From assembly GCF_003952385.1 (NCBI RefSeq), contig NZ_CP034444.1:434001-498000 (forward strand): 64,000 nucleotides of DNA, given 5' to 3'. The notes beneath the pieces are model-generated. The model did no database searches. It was not told the origin of the DNA and was given only the letters and a program-made list of their open reading frames with translations. A program made the translations under genes and the position numbers. This DNA is from Mesorhizobium sp. M1D.F.Ca.ET.043.01.1.1. Lineage in GTDB: Bacteria; Pseudomonadota; Alphaproteobacteria; Rhizobiales; Rhizobiaceae. Of this stretch, positions 9,606-18,822 are shown piece after piece (positions within the stretch are counted from its first letter, which is position 1; every line of letters begins with the position of its first letter).

Positions 9606-10160
9606 ATGACCCTGCAAGGCGATGCCCTGAAAGACGCAATCGGCCGGACACGGGACAAATGGGGATGGTTCGTGGCGCTTGGCGTGCTGCTGCTGATCTT
9701 CGGCGGCATCGCCTTCGGCAACCTGTTCATCGCCACGGTCGCCTCGGTCTATGTCGTCGGCTGGCTGATGCTGATGGCCGGCGCCATCGAGATCATCCAC
9801 GCCTTCGGCGTCAAAACCTGGGGGCGCTTCTTCTACTGGTTGCTTAGCGGCCTGCTCTATGCCGTCGCCGGCTTCTTCGCCTTCGACAACCCGCTGCTTG
9901 CCTCAGCGGTGCTGACGTTGCTGCTTGCAATAGCCCTCATCGCCTCCGGGCTGCTGAGGGCGTGGGTCGCCTTCAATCACCGGCCGGAGCAAGGCTGGGG
10001 ATGGCTGCTCACGGCCGCCATCATCACAGTCCTGCTTGGCCTGATCATCGCCATGGGCTGGCCGGTCAACAGCCTGTGGGTGCTCGGCATGTTCCTGGCC
10101 ATCGACCTGATCTTTCAGGGCTGGAGCTTCATTGCCATCGGGCTGGCGTTGAAGCGCTAG
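9606..10160 (+). CDS. HdeD/DUF308 family membrane protein
   Basis: A 184-residue protein with about six membrane helices arranged in pairs (WGWFVALGVLLLIFGGIAFG, WLMLMAGAIEIIHAF, LLSGLLYAVAGFFAF and so on). The repeated GxLLxxxG pattern and IEIIHAF/DLIFQGW motifs mark the HdeD/DUF308 family, linked to acid resistance in enterics. GGAGGAG precedes the ATG by nine bases. It is single-gene and convergent with ribF. An actual role in acid stress here is inference. Confidence 0.85.
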   Translation: MTLQGDALKDAIGRTRDKWGWFVALGVLLLIFGGIAFGNLFIATVASVYVVGWLMLMAGAIEIIHAFGVKTWGRFFYWLLSGLLYAVAGFFAFDNPLLASAVLTLLLAIALIASGLLRAWVAFNHRPEQGWGWLLTAAIITVLLGLIIAMGWPVNSLWVLGMFLAIDLIFQGWSFIAIGLALKR

Positions 10161-10167
10161 CTTCCCG

Positions 10168-11169
10168 TCAGAAACAGATCGCGGCATCCAGATCCGACAG
10201 CGGGCGCACACCTGCTAGCAGCGCCCTCGCCTCGGCCTCGTCGCGTTTCATCTGCACCACCAGCGCTTCGAGCCCGTCGAACTTCACTTCGGGGCGTAGA
10301 TAGCCGAAGAACGATACTTCGCAGGTCTCGCCGTAGAGATCGCCGGAGAAGTCGAAGACATAGGTTTCGAGCAGCGGCGCGCCATTGTCGTCGACGGTCG
10401 GGCGGCGGCCGAAACTGGCGACGCCATCGTGAAGCGTGCCGTCGGCGCGCCGGAAGCGGACGGCGTAAATGCCTTCCTTCAGAGTGGCTTCCGGCGAAAG
10501 CCTCATGTTGGCAGTCGGGAAGCCAAGCGTGCGGCCGAGCTGCTGGCCGCCGATCACCTCGCTCTCGACCGTGAAGCGGTAGCCGAGCAGGCCGGCGGCC
10601 TCCGCTACCTCGCCTGAGGAAAGCAGAGCGCGGATGCGGCTCGACGAGACCACCTCGGCGCCCTCGTCGCGGAAGGCATCGACCAGCGTGACGCCGAAGC
10701 CGTGGCGTTCGCCGGCCGCCATCAGGAAGGCCGGACCGCCCTGGCGGTCCTTGCCGAAGTGGAAGTCGAAGCCGGTGACGGCATGGCTGATGCCGAGCCT
10801 GTTTTCCAGCACGTCGGTGACGAAAGACTCGGCCGAGAGCGCGGCGAAGTCGCGCGTGAACGGCTGCTCGACCAGGGCGGCAAAGCCGAGCTTGGCCAGG
10901 AGCCGCGCCTTCATCGGCGGCGGCGTGAGCACGAAGAGCGGCACCTGGGGCCTGAACACTTTGCGCGGATGCGGCTCGAAGGTGAGCACCAGGGCCGGCA
11001 CGCCGCGCCGGCCGGCCTCGGCCAGCGCGCACTCCAGCACCGAAAGATGGCCGCGGTGGACGCCGTCGAAATTGCCGATCGCCACGACGCCGCCGCGCAG
11101 ATGCGTGGGCAGCGGCGCTACCGCCGAAATGCGTTCGAGAGCTTGCGTCATGTCAGAGGCGCTCGTCAT
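10168..11169 (-). CDS. ribF: Bifunctional riboflavin kinase / FAD synthetase
   Basis: A protein of ~333 residues that makes FMN from riboflavin and then FAD. The N-terminal FAD synthetase domain has GGVVAIGNFDGVHRGHLSVL (nucleotidyltransferase HxGH-type motif) and VSSSRIRALLSSGEV. The C-terminal riboflavin kinase domain has QLGRTLGFPTANM, EGIYAVRF and VRPEVKF-like FDGLEALVVQMKRDEAEAR. The start is taken as the ATG at 11169 (MTSASDMTQALER). The alternative at 11151 would drop six residues. It lies 16 bases downstream of the HAD phosphatase gene on the same strand, so they form an operon. Confidence 0.95.
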   Translation of the reverse strand: MTSASDMTQALERISAVAPLPTHLRGGVVAIGNFDGVHRGHLSVLECALAEAGRRGVPALVLTFEPHPRKVFRPQVPLFVLTPPPMKARLLAKLGFAALVEQPFTRDFAALSAESFVTDVLENRLGISHAVTGFDFHFGKDRQGGPAFLMAAGERHGFGVTLVDAFRDEGAEVVSSSRIRALLSSGEVAEAAGLLGYRFTVESEVIGGQQLGRTLGFPTANMRLSPEATLKEGIYAVRFRRADGTLHDGVASFGRRPTVDDNGAPLLETYVFDFSGDLYGETCEVSFFGYLRPEVKFDGLEALVVQMKRDEAEARALLAGVRPLSDLDAAICF

Positions 11170-11185
11170 GGCCACGCTTACCGGC

Positions 11186-12046
11186 CTATTGCAGCCGCGG
11201 GATGACGGCGACCGGCCGATAGCCGTGCTTTGCGAGGAATCCCGCCAGCCTTTCGGGATCGGGCCGCAGCGGGTCGCCATAGTCGCGCGCATGAATGCCG
11301 CCCGAGACATAGAGCACGTCGAAGCCGTTGTCGGCGGCGCCCTTGACGTCGGTCATCATGCCGTCGCCGATGGCCAGAACCTCGCTGCGCTCGACCGTGT
11401 GGCCGAGCAGGCCGGCGACTTCCTTCATGGCGACATTGTAGATCGGCGCGAAAGGCTTGCCGGCGATCAGCGTGCGGCCGCCGAGCTGCGCGTAGTCGCG
11501 GGCAAGCGCGCCGGCGCACCAGATGGTGCGTTCGCCGCGCTCCACCAGGATATCGGGATTGGCGCAGATGAAAGGCAGGTTGCGGGCACGCAGGCGCTGC
11601 AGCAGATCAGCGTAGTCGGCCGGCTGCTCCACCTCGTCGTCATAGAGCCCGGTGCAGACGATGCCGGAGGCTTCGAACTCCTCCACCAGCTCGACGTCCA
11701 GACCGTCATAGAGGGTGAAGTCCCGCTCGGGTCCGATGTGGAAGATCTTCCTCGGACCCTCGGCGATGAGGTCCCGCGTGACATCCCCCGAGGTGACGAC
11801 ACGGTCATAGGCATCAGCCGGAACGCCGATCGCATTCATCTGCGCAACGACGTCGGCGCTCCGGCGCGGCGAATTGGTGATCAGCACCACCGGCACTTTT
11901 GCCGCGCGCGCTTGGGCGAGCGCCGTCGCGGCGACGGGAAAGTGCCATTCGCCATTGTGCACCACGCCCCACACGTCGCACAGAATGGCCGCGTAGTTTT
12001 CTGCCAGATCGGCGAGCGAAGCGATGATGTCCGGCGAATCCGCCAT
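11186..12046 (-). CDS. HAD-superfamily hydrolase, NagD-like (TIGR01459 type)
   Basis: A 286-residue HAD phosphatase: motif I is AAILCDVWGVVHNG (the catalytic DxWG variant), motif II ITNSPRR, the motif III Lys lies in IAGKPFAPIY, and motif IV is VLAIGDGMMTDVKGA. These fit the class IIA HAD/NagD group, whose alphaproteobacterial branch is routinely found beside ribF. It probably dephosphorylates a small metabolite, perhaps a flavin or sugar phosphate, but the substrate is unknown. It precedes ribF by 16 bases in the same operon. Confidence 0.9.
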   Translation of the reverse strand: MADSPDIIASLADLAENYAAILCDVWGVVHNGEWHFPVAATALAQARAAKVPVVLITNSPRRSADVVAQMNAIGVPADAYDRVVTSGDVTRDLIAEGPRKIFHIGPERDFTLYDGLDVELVEEFEASGIVCTGLYDDEVEQPADYADLLQRLRARNLPFICANPDILVERGERTIWCAGALARDYAQLGGRTLIAGKPFAPIYNVAMKEVAGLLGHTVERSEVLAIGDGMMTDVKGAADNGFDVLYVSGGIHARDYGDPLRPDPERLAGFLAKHGYRPVAVIPRLQ

Positions 12047-12258
12047 GCCGTTTCCCTGAAGCTGATCTTTGGTAAGCCGCGACAGCCATCCTTTGGTTCG
12101 GAGGCCGCCGCGGCCGGTCCCGCATAACCGAAGCGCACCATCCTGTCACCAGCTTTCGCCACTGCCAGCGGGCCTCCGCCCGCAACCGGAAGGTTAATGC
12201 GCCGTCAAAATGGCGCTGCGTTCTTGATTGTTTCGCGCAAGCTGAAATTTATCGATTT

Positions 12259-13518
12259 ATGACCATGGTAGCAGATCAACTACGACCTTGGTCGTATATC
12301 AATAGGGATCCTTGGCGGGGGCTAGTCGCAATGATCCGCGAATTTTTCGGCGACAGGCGGGGCGATCGCGCCCCGGCGGCCGCCACTGCCGCGATGGGCG
12401 GAACGATCAGGCAATTCCTTTGCTCCGGCGACGGCTCGCTTATGCCTATCGTCGTCATGATGATGATGTCGCTGCTGCTCGCGGTCGGCTTTTCGGTCGA
12501 CTACACCTCGGCGGTGACCACCAGGAGCAACATGCAGAGCGCGCTGGACGCCGCGATCCTGTCGATCACCACGATGCCGATCACCACGACGAAGGCCGAT
12601 CGGCAGATCGCGCTGCAGCAGTCCTATGCGGCCAACAGCGGGCTGGGCACCGTGGCGCTCAACACTGTCGACGTCGCCGCCGACGGCTCCGCCAGCTTTG
12701 CCGCAACGGCAAGCTATCCGATGCCGACCACTTTCATGGGAATCGCAAAGATCAACTCCGTGCCGATCGGCGTCGGCTCCTCGGTGCGCAAGACGCCGGC
12801 GCTGACGCAGACGACGTTCAAGGTGTCGAAGGTGTCGGGCTACTGGAGCAAGACCATGTATCTCTACGGCACCCAGTTCGCCCAGGCGAACGCGCAGAGC
12901 CTGATGAAGATCGACTACAGCTACAGCAACTACAAATACACCTACAAAGTGGGCAAGACGAACTACAGCGTGGGCGAACCGAAGGGCTATGGAACGACCA
13001 CGGTCTACACGGTGAACGGAAGCACGGAGACGAAGGTCCAGCAGCAGGTCTGCACGACGACGGGCTCGACCAGCGCCTTCAGCAATCCGCCGTCAGGGTC
13101 GATCCCCGGCAGCACCTACGACAGCAGAACCGGCAAGACAATCTACTTCAACACCACCTGCGCCAATGCGTTCTATCCCGCCAACGGCGCCGGCGCGGTG
13201 ATCGACGTCAGCCAGATGAACCAGCTCTACCTGCAGATGAAGGTGCCCTCGGGCAACCCGCAGACGCTGCAGTCGAACGATGCCACAACCTCGAACCGGC
13301 TCTATATCGGCACCAGCGACACCGACATGCCGGAGATCGCAACCGGACAGCAGGTCGACATCTTCAGCGCCGTGCCCTGCGGCCAGACCAGCTACCAGGC
13401 CTGGGAAGACGGCGGCAACGCCGTGCCGGCGCCGGTTTCGAATGCAGATTTCTTCTACACCGTGCAGGGCAAGTGCGCCTTCAACCAGCGGCCATCCGAA
13501 ACGGTGATGACACAGTAA
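12259..13518 (+). CDS. TadE/TadG-like surface (pilus-assembly-type) protein
   Basis: A 419-residue protein. After a ~70-residue N-terminus comes one hydrophobic helix (LMPIVVMMMMSLLLAVGFSV) preceded by DGS, followed by DYTSAVTTRSNMQSALDAAI. That is the TadE/TadG pattern of an inner-membrane helix leading to a minor-pilin-like stalk. The rest is a Ser/Thr/Tyr-rich extracytoplasmic domain with few charges. It is followed 4 bases later by a second TadG-like gene with a VWA domain. The start is uncertain: ATGs at 12259 and 12331 are both possible and neither has a strong SD. No tad secretion ATPase or prepilin peptidase is in the window. Confidence 0.7.
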   Translation: MTMVADQLRPWSYINRDPWRGLVAMIREFFGDRRGDRAPAAATAAMGGTIRQFLCSGDGSLMPIVVMMMMSLLLAVGFSVDYTSAVTTRSNMQSALDAAILSITTMPITTTKADRQIALQQSYAANSGLGTVALNTVDVAADGSASFAATASYPMPTTFMGIAKINSVPIGVGSSVRKTPALTQTTFKVSKVSGYWSKTMYLYGTQFAQANAQSLMKIDYSYSNYKYTYKVGKTNYSVGEPKGYGTTTVYTVNGSTETKVQQQVCTTTGSTSAFSNPPSGSIPGSTYDSRTGKTIYFNTTCANAFYPANGAGAVIDVSQMNQLYLQMKVPSGNPQTLQSNDATTSNRLYIGTSDTDMPEIATGQQVDIFSAVPCGQTSYQAWEDGGNAVPAPVSNADFFYTVQGKCAFNQRPSETVMTQ

Positions 13519-13522
13519 CAGC

Positions 13523-15517
13523 ATGCAGGGCCGCTTACCAAAGATGCGCGAATTCTGGCTTCGATTTGGTCGCGACCGGCGCGGCAACTATGCGCTTGTG
13601 ACGGCGATCGCCATGGTGCCGCTGATGGGCGCCCTGGCAATCGCCGTCGATTTCACCGAGCTCAACCGCCAGCGGCAGATGGTGCTGAACGCGCTCGACG
13701 CGGCGAACTTCGCTGGCGCGCGGCGGCTCTCGGAAGGCGCTACGGACGACCAGATCAAGGCCTACGCAACCGGCTTCTTCAACGCCAATCTGAACAACAT
13801 CGACCCGGCCAATGTGACGCTCGATATCACGCTGCCCGGCAACCAGGCGGGCGGGGGTCTGATGACCATGAACGCCACGCTCAGCTATCGCCCCTATTTC
13901 TATCCGGCCGCGGCGCTGCTCGTCGGTGTGTCCGAAGGCGACGCGAACAAGCCCATCGAGCTTGGCATGACTTCCCAGGTGCGGCTGAAGAACACGCTGG
14001 AAGTGGCGATGGTGCTCGACAATTCGGGCTCGATGTCGACGAAGGGATCCGGCACGGGCCAGAAGCGCATCGACCTGCTCAAACAGGCCGCCAAGCAGCT
14101 CGTCGATACGCTGGCGCAGCAGGCGGCACAGATCAAGCAGATCGACAGGCCGGTGCAGTTCAGCCTCGTGCCCTTCGCCGCCTCGGTCAATGTCGGGGCG
14201 CAGAACGACAACGCGTCGTGGATGGACACTTATGGCCTGTCGCCGATCGCCAACGAGAATTTCGACTGGTCGACGCTCAACGCGCCCAACAAATACGCCC
14301 AGAAGATCAACGGCATCTGGTACAAGAAGGGGATCGGCTGGAGCACGGAGGAAGGTCAGATCCTGACCCGCTTCGAGCTCTATCGCGACATGAAGGTGGT
14401 GACCAGCCACGAGCGCATCGTCGGCAGCAAGCGGGTCGTCTGTGACCAATACCGCGAGAACCATACCTGCGAACGCAGCCACAACGAATACGACTACAAC
14501 GACACCTACGGCCCGTTCGCCAGTTGGCAAGGTTGCGTCGAGGTGCGGCCTTATCCCTACAATGTCGACGACACGCCGGCATCCGGTGGACCGAACAATA
14601 CCGGTGTCGGCGTCGGCGACCCCGCAACCATGTTCGTGCCGATGTTCGCGCCGGACGAGCCCGGCAATCATTGGTACGTCACGCAGGACCCCGACGAACT
14701 GCCGCCGAAAACATACGGCGCCGCCAACAGCTGGTGGAACGACGATCCGTCGAGCAGCACCGGCAAGACCAGGCAGTCGAACATGGCCAAGTACTTCATG
14801 CCGCGGCCTATGAATGCGCCGGTTCTGGGCGCCGGCGCCGGCCCGAACTACAGCTGCACCACGACGCCGATCACGCCGCTCACCGACGTCACCAATGCCG
14901 ACGGGCTCGCTGCCGTCAAAGCCGCGATCGACCTGATGCAGCCCAACGGCAACACCAACGTGCCAGAAGGCATGGCCTGGGGCTGGCGTACTGTGTCGAG
15001 CGCCCCGCCCTTCACCGAGGGGCGGCCGGAGACCGAACGCGGCAACGACAAGGTCGTCATCGTGCTCACCGACGGCGAGAACACCTATTCGACGGTGAGC
15101 TCCGATCCGGTCGGCAACAAGTCGACCTATGCCGCCTACGGCTATACCGGCGTCGGCTATAACGGCACCTGGGTCACCCGCCTGTTCGGCGGCACGTCAA
15201 GCGATATCGGCCAGTTCAACTATTCCTCGAGCAACTACACCAATGCGCTCAACGAGCAGATGGCCAAGCTCTGCGACAACGCCAAGGCGGCCAACATCAT
15301 GGTGATGACGGTTGCGCTCGACATGTCCTCGAGCGACGCCGACGACAAGAAGGCGATGGACGCGCTGAAGACCTGCTCGTCCGACTCCCGCTTCCGCAAG
15401 GATCCGACCGACCCGAGCAAGCCCGCCAAGCTGTTCTGGAACGCGACCGGCGCGACGCTGTCCGACAATTTCAAGGAAATCGCCAACGAGCTGTCGAACC
15501 TGCGGGTGGTGGGGTAA
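13523..15517 (+). CDS. TadG-like protein with von Willebrand factor A domain
   Basis: A 664-residue protein. The N-terminal membrane segment NYALVTAIAMVPLMGALAIA is followed by VDFTELNRQRQMVLNALDAA, the TadE/TadG signature. A VWA domain begins near residue 158 with LEVAMVLDNSGSMS, the MIDAS DxSxS metal-binding motif. It continues to KVVIVLTDGENTY near residue 510 and includes a long Tyr/Trp/Asn-rich insertion. VWA-bearing TadG proteins are thought to sit in the envelope and help assemble Flp pili or mediate adhesion. It is cotranscribed with the preceding TadE/G-like gene. It may start at the internal Met8. Confidence 0.8.
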   Translation: MQGRLPKMREFWLRFGRDRRGNYALVTAIAMVPLMGALAIAVDFTELNRQRQMVLNALDAANFAGARRLSEGATDDQIKAYATGFFNANLNNIDPANVTLDITLPGNQAGGGLMTMNATLSYRPYFYPAAALLVGVSEGDANKPIELGMTSQVRLKNTLEVAMVLDNSGSMSTKGSGTGQKRIDLLKQAAKQLVDTLAQQAAQIKQIDRPVQFSLVPFAASVNVGAQNDNASWMDTYGLSPIANENFDWSTLNAPNKYAQKINGIWYKKGIGWSTEEGQILTRFELYRDMKVVTSHERIVGSKRVVCDQYRENHTCERSHNEYDYNDTYGPFASWQGCVEVRPYPYNVDDTPASGGPNNTGVGVGDPATMFVPMFAPDEPGNHWYVTQDPDELPPKTYGAANSWWNDDPSSSTGKTRQSNMAKYFMPRPMNAPVLGAGAGPNYSCTTTPITPLTDVTNADGLAAVKAAIDLMQPNGNTNVPEGMAWGWRTVSSAPPFTEGRPETERGNDKVVIVLTDGENTYSTVSSDPVGNKSTYAAYGYTGVGYNGTWVTRLFGGTSSDIGQFNYSSSNYTNALNEQMAKLCDNAKAANIMVMTVALDMSSSDADDKKAMDALKTCSSDSRFRKDPTDPSKPAKLFWNATGATLSDNFKEIANELSNLRVVG

Positions 15518-15618
15518 GGCACATAAACGGATGCCGACGCGCCAAGAAGCGAAAAGGCAGGATTAGGGTCTGGTTTTCAGATAGTATCCTCTTTTCCCTT
15601 CATCTGAGGATTGCTGAG

Positions 15619-16047
15619 ATGCCGGCCGACCTCGCGAAAGTCATCCAGCAAGATCATTTAGCCGTGGATGCCTTCGTCAAAGGCGATCCCGAGCCTTTGA
15701 AGAGACTCTACTCACAACGGGATGACGTCGTCATCGCCAATCCGTTCGGCCTGCCTGCCAAAGGATGGAAGAATGCTGCCGAAACGATGGACCGTGCCGC
15801 CGCCAACTACCGGGACGGAGAGGCCATCGGCTTTGAGCGCATTTCGGAATACTCAACGACGGATTTGGGTTACATCATTGAGATCGAGCGGGTCCGATCC
15901 AAGGTCGGCGGCAGCGACGAGCTGGTGCCGATTGCACTTCGAACGACCACTATATTTCGGCGGGAGGAAGGCGCCTGGAAGATCGTCCTTCGTCATGCCG
16001 ATCCGATAACCTCGCCTCGACCGGCGGCTTCGGTCGTCGGTGAGTGA
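15619..16047 (+). CDS. NTF2/SnoaL-like domain protein
   Basis: A 142-residue single-domain protein with the NTF2/SnoaL cone fold pattern. An N-terminal helix pair (DHLAVDAFVKGDPEPLKRLY) leads into strands with VIANPFG, then FERISEYSTTDLGYIIEIER, LRTTTIFRREEGAWKIVLRH at the C-terminus. Such proteins are ketosteroid-isomerase-like enzymes or small-ligand binders, often used in detoxification. No substrate can be assigned. GAGG precedes the ATG. It is monocistronic. Confidence 0.75.
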   Translation: MPADLAKVIQQDHLAVDAFVKGDPEPLKRLYSQRDDVVIANPFGLPAKGWKNAAETMDRAAANYRDGEAIGFERISEYSTTDLGYIIEIERVRSKVGGSDELVPIALRTTTIFRREEGAWKIVLRHADPITSPRPAASVVGE

Positions 16048-16176
16048 AAGCTGCCAACGCCTGGAGATGAGTGCCTTCGTTTGAGGCCACCATCTGCTGC
16101 ATCTGCCGCCCTAGCGCAATCCAGGAAAAGTGTGCGCGGTTTTCCGTCCGGAATTGCGTAAAAACAAGGAGATAGG

Positions 16177-16209
16177 GCGTTTCGCCGTTTCCGTGAAACG
16201 GTGAAACGC
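16177..16209. repeat. Intergenic hairpin repeat (gcgtttc...gaaacgc)
   Basis: Long stem with arms gcgtttcgccgtttc and gaaacggtgaaacgc (one G-T wobble) around a 3-base loop. It sits between the converging NTF2-like and SDR genes. The preceding stretch 16120-16176 (tgtgcgcggttttccg, ggaattgcgtaaaaac) looks like the other half of a dispersed Mesorhizobium intergenic element, a recognition made from memory. Confidence 0.6.
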
Positions 16210-16297
16210 ACAAGCGCAACGACGAGCGCTGGCAAGCCCATGTGCGCGTTCGCGGCACAAGGCACATGTTGGTGCTTGCCGGCACTGAAAGCCTGCT

Positions 16298-17086
16298 TCA
16301 CGATGCAGGCAACGTCGCTGAAGGGCCCGTCCTTGAGGCCAGCAATTGACCGCCGTCGACCACGATCGTTTGCCCCGTCACCCAACTTCCCATTTCGCTC
16401 GCCAGGAACAGAGCAACTTTTGCGATCTCCTCCGGCGTGCCAAACCGCCCCCAGGGTATGCCGTCGAGCGTGCGCTGATACAGCTGCGGGTCGGACCCCT
16501 TGCGGTTATCCCACACGCCGCCTGGAAACTCGATTGAACCGGGCGCGATGGCGTTTACCCGGATGCGTTTTGGCGCAAGCGCCAGTCCCTGGCCCATCGT
16601 GTAGTTGATGAGCGCCGCCTTGACCGCGGCGTAAGGCAAAGTACGCGGCACCGCTCTGAAACCGGAAATCGACGAGATGTTGATGATGACGCCACCCCCC
16701 GCTTTTTCCATGAACGGGATGGCTGTCTGGGTGGCGCGCACCGTCGCCATCAGGTCGACATCAATGCCGGCTCGCCAGCCGCCCTCGTCATCCCTCATGC
16801 CGATGCCCGACGCGTTGTTGACCAGGATGTCGATACCGTCGAGAGCCTTAACGGCTCCTGCCACAAAGCTCGCGGGCGCTGACGCCTCTGCAAGATCGCA
16901 TGACATGGCGAAAACAGCCCCTCCATGCCGCCTCAGCTCGACCTCAGCGGCCTCGAGGCCCTGCGCGCCGCGGGCGCAGATGGCGACATCGGCGCCTTCC
17001 GTCGCAAATGCCAGAGCGATTGACCAGCCGATGCCGCGACTTGCACCTGTTACGACAACCTTCTTGCCCCTGAAGGAGATTTGCAT
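16298..17086 (-). CDS. Short-chain dehydrogenase/reductase
   Basis: A 262-residue SDR. It has the Rossmann motif VVVTGASRGIGWSIALAFA (TGxxxGxG) at residues ~9-27, NNASG (NNAG variant) at ~90, a catalytic Ser in IINISSISG, the YxxxK motif YAAVKAALINY and the C-terminal IAPGSIEFPGGV. It ends in the usual VTGQTIVVDGGQL region. It uses NAD(P)H to oxidise or reduce an unknown alcohol/ketone. The start chosen is the ATG at 17086 (MQISFRGKK), right before the first beta strand, although its Shine-Dalgarno is weak. It is divergent from a LysE-type exporter gene. Confidence 0.9.
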   Translation of the reverse strand: MQISFRGKKVVVTGASRGIGWSIALAFATEGADVAICARGAQGLEAAEVELRRHGGAVFAMSCDLAEASAPASFVAGAVKALDGIDILVNNASGIGMRDDEGGWRAGIDVDLMATVRATQTAIPFMEKAGGGVIINISSISGFRAVPRTLPYAAVKAALINYTMGQGLALAPKRIRVNAIAPGSIEFPGGVWDNRKGSDPQLYQRTLDGIPWGRFGTPEEIAKVALFLASEMGSWVTGQTIVVDGGQLLASRTGPSATLPAS

Positions 17087-17273
17087 TGCGCAGACCCATG
17101 CAAAGCTGACACTCGAATTTCCAGGTGAATGGAAGTGTATTGGATTGTCGGCTCCCGGTCGAGAATGGCCGGATTTGGCGGCATCGACGCTGGCGCAACG
17201 GCCGGCGCCTTGAAGCACTTGTGGCTTTCCGCGAAGCAGTGCACATCTCAGGCGCGCTTTCCAGGAGACACCT

Positions 17274-17906
17274 GTGCCCGACGCCGCCAACCACCTGACC
17301 TTCGCGCTGATCTGCCTCGGCATGGTGCTCACTCCAGGGCCGAACATGATCTACCTGATCTCGCGCTCGCTGTCGCAAGGGCCGAGGGCCGGGCTGATCT
17401 CGCTCGGCGGCGTGGCGCTGGGCTTCCTGTTCTATGTGCTGTCGGCGGCACTCGGCATCACGGCGCTGCTGTTTGCCGTGCCGTATGCCTATGACGTGTT
17501 GCGCTTTGCCGGCGCGCTCTACCTGCTGTGGCTCGCCTGGCAGGCGCTGAGGCCCGGTGGACGCTCACCGTTCCAGGTCCGCGAGCTGCCGAGGGACAGG
17601 CCGCGCAAGCTGTTCGTCATGGGACTGATGACCAACCTGCTCAATCCGAAGGTGGCGGTGCTCTACCTGTCGCTGCTGCCGCAGTTCATCAACCCGGCCA
17701 AGGGCCATGTGCTGTCGCAGCTTCTGGTGCTGGGCGTGACGCAGATCTCGATCAGCCTCACCGTCAACGCCATCATCGCGGTGACGGCGGGCTCGATCGC
17801 CACCTTCCTTGCCGGACGGCCGTTCTGGCTGGTCGTCCAGCGCTGGATGATGGGCACCGTGCTGACCGCGCTCGCCTTGAAAATGGCGACCGAAGCGCAG
17901 CGCTGA
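17274..17906 (+). CDS. LysE/RhtB family amino-acid exporter
   Basis: A 210-residue membrane protein with six predicted helices and the LysE-family opening FALICLGMVLTPGPNMIYLISRS-like stretch (the conserved TPGPN). Midway is GLMTNLLNPKVAVLYLSLLPQF, the second hallmark. Proteins of this family export amino acids or homoserine lactones. The start is GTG at 17274, supported by AGGAGA eight bases upstream. The substrate is unknown. A second LysE-family gene lies at 61365-61976. Confidence 0.9.
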   Translation: MPDAANHLTFALICLGMVLTPGPNMIYLISRSLSQGPRAGLISLGGVALGFLFYVLSAALGITALLFAVPYAYDVLRFAGALYLLWLAWQALRPGGRSPFQVRELPRDRPRKLFVMGLMTNLLNPKVAVLYLSLLPQFINPAKGHVLSQLLVLGVTQISISLTVNAIIAVTAGSIATFLAGRPFWLVVQRWMMGTVLTALALKMATEAQR

Positions 17907-17910
17907 GGAG

Positions 17911-18770
17911 TTAGCCTCCCAAAGCTTGTTTCAGAAAGGCTCGGACGTCGCTTTCCGATCTTTCGGCCGCGGCCGCATTGTACTCAACCCGGTGGCCGTA
18001 AGCCTCGATGCCGACCTTGAATTCCAGGGCGTCAAACGCATGACGAGCTCCCTGATAGACGTCCAACTGCACGGAGCTCCCCTTGCCGCTGCGCAGCGCC
18101 ATCATCTTTCGGCATTTTTTGACGGGGCTGAAATCGTCCAGTTCGCCGGCCAAGATCAAGGTCGGTACCGCCATGTCGCCATTCGCCACCGAACAATTCG
18201 GATAATAGGCAATCGCTGCCTTGAACTTGCGCTTCATGAGCCGCTCGGCGCCGCCGAGTTGCACCGCCTCAAGCGCTGCGATCCCACCAGCAGAGAATCC
18301 ATCAAGGCGATGCGCGAAGAGTCGACGAAGCCGTACTTCGACAGGAACTCGAGAGCACCATACGCGTCATAGACGCGATCAACGAGGAGGCCGTTACAGG
18401 TATCGTGAATGCCGCGCGTGCTGAAGCTGTCGACGACGAGTACGACGTAGCCCCAAGAGGACAGTCGCTCGGGCCAAGCCTGCCTGTCATTCGAGAGCAC
18501 ACCTGCACAGCCGTGGAGAAGCACTATGGCAGGGAAAGGCCCCCTACCCTGAGGTTGCGTTAAATATCCCTGCAGTGGAGCGCCATGAACAGTGTTTAAG
18601 GTCCCGCCTTTTGCCTGCGCGTTGCGCACCTGAAATGGCGTCGGCTCCGCAGCAGCGCTTTCAAATTGCACCAGTTGGTCGGCACTTGCTTGCGCGGACA
18701 GGAAGCAACCGGCAACGCAGAAGCAAGCGATACAAACGTGGCTGCCGAGCAATTTCAGCAATTTGCTCAT
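17911..18770 (-). pseudogene. Dienelactone-hydrolase-family protein, frameshifted at the nucleophile elbow
   Basis: The N-terminal frame starts at the ATG at 18770 (MSKLLKLLGSHV, signal peptide ending near ASA, SD GGAGA). It encodes FPAIVLLHGCAGVLSNDRQA and YVVLVVDSFSTRG, both typical of dienelactone hydrolase/prolyl-oligopeptidase-like secreted hydrolases, then reaches DSSRIALM. There a single missing base near 18299-18301 throws translation out of frame. The next frame resumes exactly with FSAGGIAALEAVQLGGAE and continues through YYPNC, the acid residue region LILAGELDD and the His region YQGARHAFD to a stop at 17911. Restoring one G gives GFSAGG, so the break lies inside the catalytic-serine motif. 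Everything else is intact, which suggests a recent mutation or a sequencing error. Confidence 0.85.
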
Positions 18771-18822
18771 CAGCCAGTCTCCAGCGGGTTTCGGGTCGGC
18801 CGCGCTGCGCGGGTCCTCCCCC

